In this document: positions 26,437 to 34,649 of the stretch, one piece after another | Position numbering within the stretch: position 1 is the stretch's first letter | Layout of the letters: every line of letters starts with the position of its first letter | Source of the DNA: Streptomyces sp. Tue6028 | GTDB taxonomy: Bacteria > Actinomycetota > Actinomycetes > Streptomycetales > Streptomycetaceae | Direction: 5' to 3' | Length of the DNA stretch: 64,000 bases | Assembly (NCBI RefSeq): GCF_002300165.1 | Contig: NZ_MLCE01000019.1 | Location: forward strand, 62,001 to 126,000 | Position numbers and translations under genes: made by a program | Notes under the pieces: model-generated | The model's input: only the letters and a program-made list of their open reading frames with translations | What the model was told of the DNA's origin: nothing | Databases searched by the model: none

Positions 26437-27585
26437 CTATCCCCTGGGCTCTTTCGGCAGGCCGAGCACGCGCTCGGCGATGATCGTGCGCTGTACCTCG
26501 TCCGAGCCGCCGTAGACGGTGTCGGCCCGGCTGAACAGGAACAGGTGCTGGAGCGCGTCCAGTTCGTACGGCGCCGTCGCCGACCAGTCCACCGGACCCA
26601 CCGCCGCCGCGGCCCCCCGCACCCGCACCGCCAGTTCGCCGAGCCGCCGGTGCCAGCCGCCCCACAGCAGCTTGGCCACGCTGGGCGCCCCGGTGCCGCC
26701 CGCGTCCGGACCGCCGAGCGTGCGCAGGGCGTTCCAGCGCATGGTGCGCAACTCGGCCCACTGGCGTACGAGTCGGTCGCGCACGACGGGATCGGTGACG
26801 GCTCCGCTCGCCACGGCCGCCTCCACGACGCGCCCCAACTCCTCGGCGAACCCGATCTGCTGGGCCAGTGTGGAGACTCCCCGCTCGAAGCCGAGGAGGC
26901 TCATCGCGACGCGCCAGCCGTCGCCCTCGCCGCCGACCAGGTGCTCGGCGCGCGCCACCGCCCCGTCGAAGAAGACCTCGTTGAACTCGCTCGTGCCGGT
27001 GAGCTGCCGGATGGGGCGGACCTCGACGCGGCCGGGCTGGTCCATCGGGACGAGCAGGAAGGACAGGCCGTGGTGGCGGACGGAGCCGGCACCGGTTCGG
27101 GCCAGCACGAAGCACCAGTCGGCCTCGTGGGCCAGCGAGGTCCAGATCTTCTGCCCGGTGACACGGTACGAGCCGCCGTCGCGTACGGCCGCGGTCCGCA
27201 CGGCGGCGAGGTCCGAGCCCGCGCCCGGCTCGCTGTAGCCCTGGCACCAGAGTTCGTCGCCGCGGGCGACGGGCGGCAGGAAACGGGACTTCTGCTCCGG
27301 CGTGCCGTGCGCGACGAGGGTCGGGGCGAGCAGGTTCTCCCCGATGTGCCCCGAGCGGGCGGGCGCCTTCGCGCGGGCGTACTCCTCGGCCCAGACGACC
27401 TGCTGGATCAGGCTCGCCCGCCGGTTGCCGTACCCGTCCTCTCCCCATCCGAGGCCGATCCAGCCGCCCCGGCCGAGCTCCCGCTCCCAGTCCCGGCGCT
27501 CGGGCCGGCCGGTGAGGTGCGCCGCCAGCCACGCCCGCGCCTCGTGCCGGAACTCCTCGTCCTCGGCACCGAATCCGAACTCCAT
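26437..27585 (-). CDS. Acyl-CoA dehydrogenase (alpha-type subunit)
   Basis: 382 residues. N-terminal EFRHEARAWLAAHLTG, FAD-binding middle domain (ELWCQGYSEPGAGSDLAAVRTAAVRDGGSYRVTGQKIWTSLAHEADWCFVLART), C-terminal FSRADTVYGGSDEVQRTIIAERVLGLPKEPRG. The WTS...W and GSDEVQ motifs are those of the FadE26/FadE28-like FAD-contributing half. A separate subunit with the GFTWE glutamate, such as that at 6499, may complete the enzyme (inference from the known heterotetramers of cholesterol catabolism). Confidence 0.92.
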   Translation of the reverse strand: MEFGFGAEDEEFRHEARAWLAAHLTGRPERRDWERELGRGGWIGLGWGEDGYGNRRASLIQQVVWAEEYARAKAPARSGHIGENLLAPTLVAHGTPEQKSRFLPPVARGDELWCQGYSEPGAGSDLAAVRTAAVRDGGSYRVTGQKIWTSLAHEADWCFVLARTGAGSVRHHGLSFLLVPMDQPGRVEVRPIRQLTGTSEFNEVFFDGAVARAEHLVGGEGDGWRVAMSLLGFERGVSTLAQQIGFAEELGRVVEAAVASGAVTDPVVRDRLVRQWAELRTMRWNALRTLGGPDAGGTGAPSVAKLLWGGWHRRLGELAVRVRGAAAAVGPVDWSATAPYELDALQHLFLFSRADTVYGGSDEVQRTIIAERVLGLPKEPRG

Positions 27586-27616
27586 GCGCGCTCCCCCTCC
27601 CCGGCCGCCAGGGCCC

Positions 27617-28528
27617 TCACGCGTTCGGCCGTGCCTTGTCGGCCGCCGCCCGCGCCATGGCCTCGACCTGCTCCAGCAGCGGCATCGGGTCGACGCCCAC
27701 GGTGCCCGGCAGGAAGTCGGCGATCCGCTCGGGGGTCCAGGTGCCGTCCGCGTACCCGGCGCGCAGTTCGCGGGGCTGCGCCCACACCGCGATCTTGGGA
27801 CCGGCGATCGTGTACACCTGGCCGGTGATCCGGGCCTCGCGCGCCCGGTCGGACAGCAGGTAGACGACGAGCGCGGCGACGTCCTCCGGCTCGCCGATCT
27901 CCTTGAGCTCCATGGGGACGCCCGCGGACATGCGGGTCCGGGCGACCGGCGCGACCGCGTTGGCCGTCACTCCGTACTTGTGCAGCCCCAGCGCCGCGCT
28001 GCGGACGAGCGAGATGATCCCGCCCTTCGCCGCGCTGTAGTTGGCCTGCGAGACGGACCCTTGGTGATTGCCGCTGGTGAAGCCGATCAGGGTGCCCGAG
28101 CCCTGTTTGCGCATCACCGCGGAGGCGGCCCGGAACAGCGTGAACGTGCCCTTGAGATGGGTGGCGACCACCGGGTCCCACTCCTGCTCGGACATGTTGA
28201 ACAGCATCCGCTCGCGAAGGATCCCCGCCACGCACACCACGCCGTCGATCCGTCCGTACGACGCGAGCGCGGTGTCCACGACGCGCTGCCCGCCCGCCAT
28301 GGTCGAGATGTCGTCGGCGACGGCCACCGCGTCCCCGCCGGCCGCCTCGATCTCCTTGACGACGGCCTCGGCGACCGAACTGGTGGGCTCGGCGCCCTCG
28401 ACGGACACGCCGTAGTCGTTGACGACGACCCGCGCGCCCGCCGCCGCGGCGGCGAGGGCGACGGCCCGGCCGATCCCCCGTCCTCCGCCCGTGACGGCGA
28501 CGACCTTGCCTGCCAAGAAGTTCCCCAC
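27617..28528 (-). CDS. Short-chain dehydrogenase/reductase (17beta-HSD4-like)
   Basis: 303 residues. Classical-type SDR: TGGGRGIGRAVALAAAAAGARVVVNDYG (TGxxxGxG), the NAD-loop Asp, then catalytic Ser in GFTSGNHQGSVSQANYSAAKGGIISL with Tyr-x3-Lys (YSAAK). The length, long C-terminal extension and VVVNDYGV resemble multifunctional-enzyme-2 type 3-hydroxyacyl-CoA dehydrogenases. First gene of the SDR-ACAD-ADH unit; site 7 lies 21 bp upstream. Confidence 0.92.
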   Translation of the reverse strand: MGNFLAGKVVAVTGGGRGIGRAVALAAAAAGARVVVNDYGVSVEGAEPTSSVAEAVVKEIEAAGGDAVAVADDISTMAGGQRVVDTALASYGRIDGVVCVAGILRERMLFNMSEQEWDPVVATHLKGTFTLFRAASAVMRKQGSGTLIGFTSGNHQGSVSQANYSAAKGGIISLVRSAALGLHKYGVTANAVAPVARTRMSAGVPMELKEIGEPEDVAALVVYLLSDRAREARITGQVYTIAGPKIAVWAQPRELRAGYADGTWTPERIADFLPGTVGVDPMPLLEQVEAMARAAADKARPNA

Positions 28529-28548
28529 GCCCGGCCCCTTCCCGCAGT

Positions 28549-28595
28549 TTCTGACGGTCCGTTAGATTCAACTCGGATTCTACGACCCGTCAGAT
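28549..28595. promoter_or_regulatory. Regulon palindromes, sites 7 and 8
   Basis: TTCTGACGGTCCGTTAGAT (28549-28567, one core mismatch) faces the SDR gene. ATTCTACGACCCGTCAGAT (28577-28595, weak left arm, perfect right arm) faces the cyclase gene. Two sites for two divergent promoters, centres 28 bp apart. Confidence 0.7.
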
Positions 28596-28624
28596 ACCTG
28601 GAGACAAGCCCCCGGGGAGGACTC

Positions 28625-29560
28625 ATGTCGCAGCCGGCGCTCCGTCCGGAGTTCCACGAGATCGCCAAGCGCGTGAACAACTGGGGCCGTTGGGGGTCGG
28701 ACGACGAGATCGGGACGCTGAACCTGATCACCGACGAGGTCGTACGGCAGGCCGCCGCGGCCGTGCGCTCGGGACGCCGTGTGCCGCTGGCGCTGCCCCT
28801 GAGGCAGGACGGCGTACAGACCGGCATGATCCCGGGACGGGTCAATCCGCTGCACGTCATGGTGCAGATCAACCAGGAGCTCTTCGGCCCCGGGACCGTA
28901 GCGTGCAGCGACGACGCCGTGACCATGGGGCTCCAGGCGGGCACCCACTGGGACGCGCTCACCCATGTCTCCCATTCCGGGAAGCTCTACAACGGCCGCC
29001 CGGCCGGCACGGTCACCCCGCACGGCGGCGCCGAGTTCAGCGGGATCGACAAACCGCGGCACATCGTCTCCCGGGGCGTCCTGCTCGACGTCGCGCGGGC
29101 GCGGGGCGTGGAGCGCCTCGACGGCGGGCACGCCGTGACGCCCGACGACCTGGACGCCGCCGAGGAACTGGCGGGCACGCGGGTCCGGGCGGGCGACATC
29201 GTCCTGGTGCGCACGGGCCAGGTCCAGGTGTATCTCGCCGGGGACAAGCACGCGTACGGCTATCCCTCACCGGGTCTGTCGGTACACACCCCGGAGTGGT
29301 TCCACGCACGCGACGTCGCGGCGGTCGCGAACGACACCCTCACCTTCGAGATCTTCCCGCCCGAGATCGAGGACCTGTGGCTGCCCGTGCACGCGCTCGA
29401 CCTGGTGGAGATGGGGATGCTGCAGGGCCAGAACTGGAATCTCGAAGAGTTGTCCACAGCCTGTGGACAAGAAGGGCGCTACGCGTTCCTGCTGTCGGCC
29501 ATGCCCGAGCCCTTCGTCGGCGGCACGGGGACTCCGGTGGCACCGGTCGCGGTGCTCTGA
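28625..29560 (+). CDS. Cyclase family (kynurenine formamidase-like) hydrolase
   Basis: 311 residues; ATG preceded by GGGGAGGA. The cyclase-family metal motif (HxGTHxDxxxH in relatives) appears as GLQAGTHWDALTHVSHSGKLYNGRP, with the first His replaced by Gln. Other conserved parts: KRVNNWGRWGSDDEIGTLNLIT and GDIVLVRTGQ. Relatives hydrolyse amides, lactones or cyclic diketones. Single-gene unit divergent from the SDR operon, with site 8 located 29 bp upstream of the ATG. Ring opening of a cyclic intermediate is a reasonable guess. Confidence 0.88.
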   Translation: MSQPALRPEFHEIAKRVNNWGRWGSDDEIGTLNLITDEVVRQAAAAVRSGRRVPLALPLRQDGVQTGMIPGRVNPLHVMVQINQELFGPGTVACSDDAVTMGLQAGTHWDALTHVSHSGKLYNGRPAGTVTPHGGAEFSGIDKPRHIVSRGVLLDVARARGVERLDGGHAVTPDDLDAAEELAGTRVRAGDIVLVRTGQVQVYLAGDKHAYGYPSPGLSVHTPEWFHARDVAAVANDTLTFEIFPPEIEDLWLPVHALDLVEMGMLQGQNWNLEELSTACGQEGRYAFLLSAMPEPFVGGTGTPVAPVAVL

Positions 29561-30278
29561 GTGCCGTCCGTCACGCGGCGCGGCGGCCGGCCACCGGCCG
29601 CCGCCGCGAAGCGAGACGCCCCGAGGCCGGCCGGTAGCCACCGTCGACCTGCGTCGGCCGCCGTCGCCACCGCCGCGGACCTGGATCGGCTGGCGGCGCG
29701 GCACTGCGCGCCCCGAGCACGGCACTGCGCGCCGCCATCCGGCTCCGGCGTACCCGCCCTGCTCCTCCTGGCCCGGGGAGGAGCCGACGCCGAATGCGAC
29801 TCACACTCGCCGAGGGCTCCCGTCACCGGAACCCTCGCCGTCCCCTCGCGGCGAATCGCTGACCACAAGCGTGATCAAACGGTCACGTCACGTCAACACC
29901 CGATCGGCGGTTCATCCCTGTACCTCCCTGTTTGCGACAGCACGGACGGAAGCACACCCCGGCGCATTCGGCCGCGACCGCGGCCCGGCACAGCGGACCC
30001 GTGCGCATGTGCCCGCATCGTGCACCCCGCGCTCCGGACGGGGCGGACCGGCCGCGTCGGATGGGAGAAGCCGGCGATACGGAGCATCGAGGGACACGGC
30101 GGCGCGGCGGCGGCACATCACGACACGGCGAACTCGGCACGACGCAGGCACTCACGGCCCCGCGGGCCCCGACGCGACCCCGGCCGCGCGCCCTGGGCGG
30201 CGCGGGAGAAGGGCCCTGGACCATGGTCCGGCCCGGGGAGACAGGCCCTGGACCGTGGTCCGGCCCGGGAGACAGGCC
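29561..30278. other. Long intergenic region without a supported gene
   Basis: About 720 bp between the cyclase stop and the RsbW-like stop. All frames that are open are Arg/Pro/Ala-rich shadows without homology. Visible: a 14-bp direct repeat CGGCACTGCGCGCC near 29698 and 29720, a less GC-rich patch near 29865-29945 containing CGGTCACGTCACGTCAAC, and the 31-32-bp repeat at the right end. Confidence 0.5.
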
Positions 30279-30280
30279 CT
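30213..30280. repeat. Two-copy 31/32-bp direct repeat with internal palindrome
   Basis: Two near-identical units (30213-30244 and 30245-30275) and the first bases of a third. Each unit contains a self-complementary core (GGACCATGGTCC in one, GGACCGTGGTCC in the other) inside GGGCC...GGCCC. Located exactly at the 3' end of the leftward RsbW-like gene, so it may act as a bidirectional or leftward terminator. Confidence 0.55.
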
Positions 30281-30740
30281 AGACCGCCTCGTACGCGAAG
30301 TCCTCGTAGCCCGGATAGGCGGCGCCCGTCGAGGCACCCGGTGCGCAGCGGTCCACCTCGCACCAGATCCGCTTGCCGGCGCCCTCGGCGTTCCAGCCCC
30401 AGCGGTCCGCGAGTCCGTCGACGAGTTCCAGGCCGCGGCCGTTGGTCTCGTCGCCCTCGGCATGACGGGGAATCGGGGGCCGGGCACTGGTGTCGGCCAC
30501 CTCCAGGCGGACGGTGGCCGCCTCGCACCCGTCCGGCAGGGACAACCGCAGCACGGCCGGACAGCCGGTGTGCACCACGGCATTGGTGACGAGTTCGGAG
30601 ACGAGCAGGATCAGCGTCTCGGCGAGCGGTTCATCGGCCCCTATACCGGACCCGGCGAGCCTCGACCTGGCCCATCGCCGGGCTCGCCCCACCTCCGCGG
30701 GGTCGGGCCGGATCTCCAGCTGCACTTGAAGCACCTGCAC
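30279..30740 (-). CDS. RsbW-like ATP-binding regulatory protein (HATPase_c)
   Basis: 153 residues. GHKL ATPase motifs: N box LLVSELVTNAVVH, G1 box VRLEVADTSARPP and G2 region NGRGLELVDGLADRWGW. This is the short single-domain anti-sigma-factor/kinase type that is very abundant in Streptomyces. A partner antagonist or sigma factor is not adjacent; a STAS antagonist lies at 36878. Function beyond phosphorelay-type regulation is unknown. Confidence 0.9.
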   Translation of the reverse strand: MQVLQVQLEIRPDPAEVGRARRWARSRLAGSGIGADEPLAETLILLVSELVTNAVVHTGCPAVLRLSLPDGCEAATVRLEVADTSARPPIPRHAEGDETNGRGLELVDGLADRWGWNAEGAGKRIWCEVDRCAPGASTGAAYPGYEDFAYEAV

Positions 30741-31218
30741 CGCTCACACCATCCGAACCGGCGGACACATCGCCTCGCGCCTCACAAGGGCCACGATCGT
30801 AGCCATTTTCTGCATGGCCAGAACAAGGATCACGGAACGTGATTCCCTTACGAGACAGCATGGTTGACGTACAGTCACCCCAACAAGCGCTTCGGGCATA
30901 TTCCAGCGCGAAGGAGTACGCGTGCGGCATACTGTGCGACGCTCGCCATGGGGAGTCGAACAGGCGGACTCGGGGGCCCGACCCGCCTCACGAGCGGCAC
31001 GCATCGCCGGATCCGGCGCCGCCTCGCGGGCAACACCGGGATGGCTCAGCCTCAGAACCACTCGCATCCCACACAAGGTACCCGAGCCCGGCGCCGACTC
31101 CAGGCCGTGACAAGTCACGCCTAGGACACAACCCGATATCAACGCTCCGTAATTCCGGTATGCCACGATCCGCGACATTTCTTGGCCTCTTCCCGTGACA
31201 TGCCTGCCCAGGGGCCTT
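30741..31218. other. Intergenic region with lower GC content
   Basis: 478 bp, noticeably less GC-rich than its surroundings. It holds TTGACG at 30864-30869 inside TGACGTACAGTCA, a possible short ORF (30922-31110), and no recognised RNA gene. Lower GC is typical of promoter-rich intergenic DNA in Streptomyces. Confidence 0.45.
30922..31110 (+). CDS. Possible small ORF with good ribosome site
   Basis: 62 codons from a GTG five bases after AAGGAG. The peptide begins MRHTVRRSPWGVEQADSG and is basic and Ser/Ala/Arg-rich. By eye about 72% of its third positions are G or C, below the usual level for genes here, and I recognise no homologue. It is the only frame in the gap with a strong Shine-Dalgarno. 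Treat as unproven. Confidence 0.25.
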   Translation: MRHTVRRSPWGVEQADSGARPASRAARIAGSGAASRATPGWLSLRTTRIPHKVPEPGADSRP

Positions 31219-32127
31219 TCAGGCGATCGCCGCGGAAAGGTCGCCGGACAGAATCTCCTCACTCTCGGTAGCGCCTCCCGCACGGTACGTCCGCACCCAG
31301 GCCCTCTTCAGATGGAGATGGACGTCGGACTCCCAGGTGAAGCCCATGCCGCCGTGCACCTGGAGGCAGTCGCGGGCGCCACGCACGGCGGCCTCGTCGG
31401 CGAGCAGCCGGGCCGCGGCGACGTCCACCGGATCCGCGGTCACGGCGGCCGCGTAGACGGCCGCGCGCGCCACCTCCGTCCGCACCAGCATCTGCGCGCA
31501 CAGGTGCTTCACCGCCTGGAAGGCGCCGATCGGCTGTCCGAACTGCTCGCGCGTCCGGGCGTGTTGCACGGCCAGCTCGCAGGTGCGGGCGGCGCTGCCC
31601 AGCTGCTCCGCGGCGGTGAGGAGCGAGGTCAGGAGCCGCACGACGCCGTCCCGGCCCGCCTGAAGGTCCCGGGCCGGGGGCGCGGGGACCCGGTGCAGCG
31701 GGGTGAGCGGGTCCACCGAGGCCAGCGGTTCGGCGCCCGTCGCGTCCCCGCGTACCGTGTCGGCCGCCTCCAGCCACTCCACCAGACCTCCGTCGACGGC
31801 GGTCACCACCGTCTCGCCGGTGGCGGCCCCGGCCACGGCCCCCGCCGCGAGGTGCGTCGCGATCAGCGGTCCGGGCAGCAGCACTCGTCCCGCCTCCTCG
31901 AAGACGAGCACCGCTTCCGGAAGCCCCAGTCCGACGCCGCCCTCGGCCTCCGGCAGCCGCAGGGCGAAGAACCCCGCCTCGCCGAGCTCGCGCCACAGGG
32001 CCGGGTCCAGGCGCGGCGGCCCCTCGTCGACGGCGGCGCGCAGTGCGTCGCGGCCGAAGCGTGCCGCCAGCCGCTCCCGCACGCCGGACCGCAACGCCTT
32101 CTGGTCGTCCGTGAGTTGGAAGTCCAT
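31219..32127 (-). CDS. Acyl-CoA dehydrogenase, short beta-type subunit
   Basis: 302 residues, short for the family (about 380-400). N-terminal MDFQLTDDQKALRSGVRERLAARF; C-terminal REQFGQPIGAFQAVKHLCAQMLVRTEVARAAV and HGGMGFTWESDVHLHLKRAWVRTY. The middle beta domain is reduced, as in small subunits of heteromeric actinobacterial dehydrogenases. It carries the GFTWE glutamate that acts as base in such complexes. Ten bp downstream of the alpha-type gene at 32138, so the two probably form one enzyme. Third gene of the unit behind site 9. Confidence 0.9.
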   Translation of the reverse strand: MDFQLTDDQKALRSGVRERLAARFGRDALRAAVDEGPPRLDPALWRELGEAGFFALRLPEAEGGVGLGLPEAVLVFEEAGRVLLPGPLIATHLAAGAVAGAATGETVVTAVDGGLVEWLEAADTVRGDATGAEPLASVDPLTPLHRVPAPPARDLQAGRDGVVRLLTSLLTAAEQLGSAARTCELAVQHARTREQFGQPIGAFQAVKHLCAQMLVRTEVARAAVYAAAVTADPVDVAAARLLADEAAVRGARDCLQVHGGMGFTWESDVHLHLKRAWVRTYRAGGATESEEILSGDLSAAIA

Positions 32128-32137
32128 GGCGCGCCGC

Positions 32138-33292
32138 TCACCGTCCCTTGGGGAGGCCGAGGATGCGCTCGGCCACGATGTTCTGCTGGATCTGCGAGGT
32201 GCCGGCCGCGATCGTGTACGACAGCGACGAGAGCCGGTCGAGGGTCCACTCCTGCCCCAGGTCGAGCGCCTCGGGGCCGAGCGCCTCGGCCGCGGCGTCG
32301 TACAGCTCCTGGCGCGCGTGCGAGTAGCGCAGCTTGAACACCGAGCCGCCGACGCCGGGCACCGCCCCCGTCCGCTGCGCCTCGCCGACGTTCCACTGGG
32401 TGAGCCGCCACAGCGCGCGGAACTCGGCGTTCAGCCTGCCCAGGCGGCGGCGCAGCACGGCGTCGTCCCAGCGCCCGTTCTCGCGCGCCCGGCGGGCGAG
32501 GGCGCCCAGCACCCGGCGGCAGGCGACGACCTCCCCGACGAAGGCGGTGCCCCGCTCGTAGGACAGCGTCACCATGGTGACCCGCCAGCCGTCGTTCTCG
32601 GCGCCGACGCGGTGGCCGACGGGGACGCGCACCTCGTCGAGGAAGACCTCGGCGAACTCGGTGGAGCCCGCGAGGGTCCGCAGCGGCCGGACGGTGATAC
32701 CCGGCGCGTCCATGGGCAGGGCGAGCCAGGTGATGCCCCGGTGCCTGGGGGCGTCGGGGTCCGTGCGGACGAGCAGCTCGCACCAGTTGGCGACCTCCGC
32801 GTGGGAGGTCCAGATCTTGGACCCGCTCACCACGTACTCGTCGCCGTCGCGCCACGCGCGGGTACGCAGCGCCGCGAGGTCGGAGCCCGCGTCCGGCTCG
32901 CTGAAGCCCTGGCACCAGACCTCCTCGCCGCGCAGCACGGGCGGCAGCCACCGTGCCCGCTGCTCGGCGGTGCCCTCGGAGACGATGGTCGGCCCGGCGT
33001 GCAGCAGCCCGACGAAGTTGGCCCCCACGTAAGGGGCGCCCGCCTTCTCCGTCTCCTCCAGGTAGATGAGGTGCTGTGTCGGGGTGGCGCCCCGGCCGCC
33101 GGCGTCGACGGGCCAGTGCAGTCCGGCGTACCCGGCGTCGTACAGCATCCGCTGCCAGCCGAGGTCGTAGGCCCGTCTGCCCGGCCAGTCGTCGGGGGAC
33201 GGCTTCGGGGGCAGGGTCGGGAGCGCCTTGGCGAGCCACTCGCGCAGCCGGGCCCGGAACTCCTCCTCCTCGGGAGTGTGGTCCAGGTCCAC
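32138..33292 (-). CDS. Acyl-CoA dehydrogenase, alpha-type subunit
   Basis: 384 residues, GTG start sharing one base with the amidohydrolase stop (TAGTG). N-terminal TPEEEEFRARLREWLAKALP, FAD region EEVWCQGFSEPDAGSDLAALRTRAWRDGDEYVVSGSKIWTSHAEVANWCELLVRT, C-terminal SSLSYTIAAGTSQIQQNIVAERILGLPKGR. This is the FAD-binding half, matching the short subunit at 31219 in an alpha2beta2-type arrangement (inference). Transcribed with the amidohydrolase. Confidence 0.92.
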   Translation of the reverse strand: MDLDHTPEEEEFRARLREWLAKALPTLPPKPSPDDWPGRRAYDLGWQRMLYDAGYAGLHWPVDAGGRGATPTQHLIYLEETEKAGAPYVGANFVGLLHAGPTIVSEGTAEQRARWLPPVLRGEEVWCQGFSEPDAGSDLAALRTRAWRDGDEYVVSGSKIWTSHAEVANWCELLVRTDPDAPRHRGITWLALPMDAPGITVRPLRTLAGSTEFAEVFLDEVRVPVGHRVGAENDGWRVTMVTLSYERGTAFVGEVVACRRVLGALARRARENGRWDDAVLRRRLGRLNAEFRALWRLTQWNVGEAQRTGAVPGVGGSVFKLRYSHARQELYDAAAEALGPEALDLGQEWTLDRLSSLSYTIAAGTSQIQQNIVAERILGLPKGR

Positions 33293-34479
33293 TACAGGTC
33301 CAGGTCGAGCATGCGGATCGCGTTGCCGCGCATCAGCTTGTGGATCGTCTCGTCGTCCAGGCCCTTCACGTGGTCGAGGGCGACCTCCTTGGTGTGCGGG
33401 AAGGTCGAGTCGACGTGCGGGTAGTCGGTCTCGAAGGTGGCGTTGTCCCGTCCGACGACGTCCAGGGACGCGACTCCGTGCTTGTCGCGGAAGAAGCAGC
33501 AGAAGATCTGCCGGTAGTAGTACGTCGACGGGGGTTCCGGGATCGTGTCCCGGACGCCGCCCCAGGCGCGGTGTTCCTCCCAGACGTCGTCGGCGCGTTC
33601 CAGGGCGTACGGGATCCAGCCCATCTGGCCCTCGGAATAGGCGAGTTTGAGCTGCGGGAACTTGACGAGGACCCCGGAGAAGAGGAAGTCCATCATCGAG
33701 GCCATCGCGTTGTTGAAGGACAGCGAGGCCTGCACGGCGGGCGGGGCGTCCGGGGAGGCGGCGGGCATCTGGCTGCTCGACCCGATGTGCATGTTCACGA
33801 CCGTGCCGGTCTCCTGGCAGACGGCGAAGAACGGGTCCCAGTAGCCGGAGTGGATGGACGGCAGTCCCAGGTAGGTGGGGATCTCGGAGAAGGTCACGGC
33901 CTTCACACCGCGGGCGGCGTTGCGCCGGATCTCGGCGACCGCGAGGCCGACGTCCCACAGCGGGATCAGGCAGAGCGGGATGAGCCGGCCGCCGCTGTCG
34001 CCGCACCACTCGTCGACCATCCAGTCGTTGTAGGCGCGCACGCAGGCCAGGGCCACCTCCTTGTCGTGCGCCTCGGCGAAGGTCTGCCCGCAGAAGCGCG
34101 GGAAGGTCGGGAAGCAGAGGCTGGCCTCGACGTGGTTGAGGTCCATGTCCCGGAGCCGTTCGGCGGGGTCCCAGCAGCCGCGCCGCATCTCCGCGCGGGT
34201 GATGCCCTCCAGCGTCATCTCGTCGCGGTCGAAGCCGACGGCGGCGATGTTGCGTTTGTAGGGGAACTTGAGGTCCTCGTAGATCCACCAGTCGGTGGGC
34301 GGGCCGTCCGGGTCCATCGTGATCTGGTACTTGCCGCCCACATAGGCGAGTTCGCCGATGCCGGCGGTCAGCGGCTTCGGTCCCCGGTCGTGGTATTTCC
34401 GCGGCAGCCAGGTCTCGAAGAGGTGCGCGGGCTCGATCACGTGGTCGTCGACGCTGATGATGCGGGGCAGTTCGGTCAT
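33292..34479 (-). CDS. Amidohydrolase family protein (ACMSD-like TIM barrel)
   Basis: 395 residues. Metal-dependent hydrolase barrel of the amidohydrolase-2 group: N-terminal ISVDDHVIEPAHLFETWLP (DxH), middle ETGTVVNMHIGSSS (His ligand), 'VLVKFPQLKLAYSEGQMGWIPYALERADDVWEEH', and C-terminal NATFETDYPHVDSTFP (Asp ligand). These proteins hydrolyse or decarboxylate cyclic intermediates and often accompany acyl-CoA dehydrogenases in actinobacterial catabolic islands. First gene of a three-gene leftward unit; site 9 is 25 bp upstream of the ATG. Confidence 0.92.
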   Translation of the reverse strand: MTELPRIISVDDHVIEPAHLFETWLPRKYHDRGPKPLTAGIGELAYVGGKYQITMDPDGPPTDWWIYEDLKFPYKRNIAAVGFDRDEMTLEGITRAEMRRGCWDPAERLRDMDLNHVEASLCFPTFPRFCGQTFAEAHDKEVALACVRAYNDWMVDEWCGDSGGRLIPLCLIPLWDVGLAVAEIRRNAARGVKAVTFSEIPTYLGLPSIHSGYWDPFFAVCQETGTVVNMHIGSSSQMPAASPDAPPAVQASLSFNNAMASMMDFLFSGVLVKFPQLKLAYSEGQMGWIPYALERADDVWEEHRAWGGVRDTIPEPPSTYYYRQIFCCFFRDKHGVASLDVVGRDNATFETDYPHVDSTFPHTKEVALDHVKGLDDETIHKLMRGNAIRMLDLDL

Positions 34480-34503
34480 GGTTCCCCTCCGCCTGGCGAA
34501 CTT

Positions 34504-34522
34504 ATCTGATGACCCGTCAGAT
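34504..34522. promoter_or_regulatory. Regulon palindrome, site 9
   Basis: ATCTGATGACCCGTCAGAT, 25 bp upstream of the amidohydrolase ATG; one core mismatch (CTGAT). Confidence 0.75.
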
Positions 34523-34591
34523 CTCTCGACACAAGCAGGCTAGCCCCGCGCCTATGGACCGACAAGGCGGCGAGCCCTACGCTCTGCCACG

Positions 34592-34610
34592 ATCTGACTG
34601 ACCGTCAGCT
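34592..34610. promoter_or_regulatory. Regulon palindrome, site 10
   Basis: ATCTGACTGACCGTCAGCT, perfect core, 39 bp upstream of the acyl-CoA synthetase GTG start. Confidence 0.8.
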
Positions 34611-34649
34611 GAAGTCGGGCCGGCGAAGCCCGGCCGAAGGAGGGCCGAC

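Noticed and set aside
29463-30842. Long plus-strand ORF across the 29.6-30.3 kb gap
   Set aside because: Pro/Arg/Ala-rich without homology; runs antisense through the RsbW-like gene.
30865-30877. TGACGTACAGTCA as an eleventh regulon palindrome
   Set aside because: Only 8 of 10 core positions match and no acyl-CoA gene starts near it; expected by chance at this stringency.
30744-31283. 179-codon minus-strand ORF
   Set aside because: Composition unlike a Streptomyces gene, no ribosome site and no recognisable domain.
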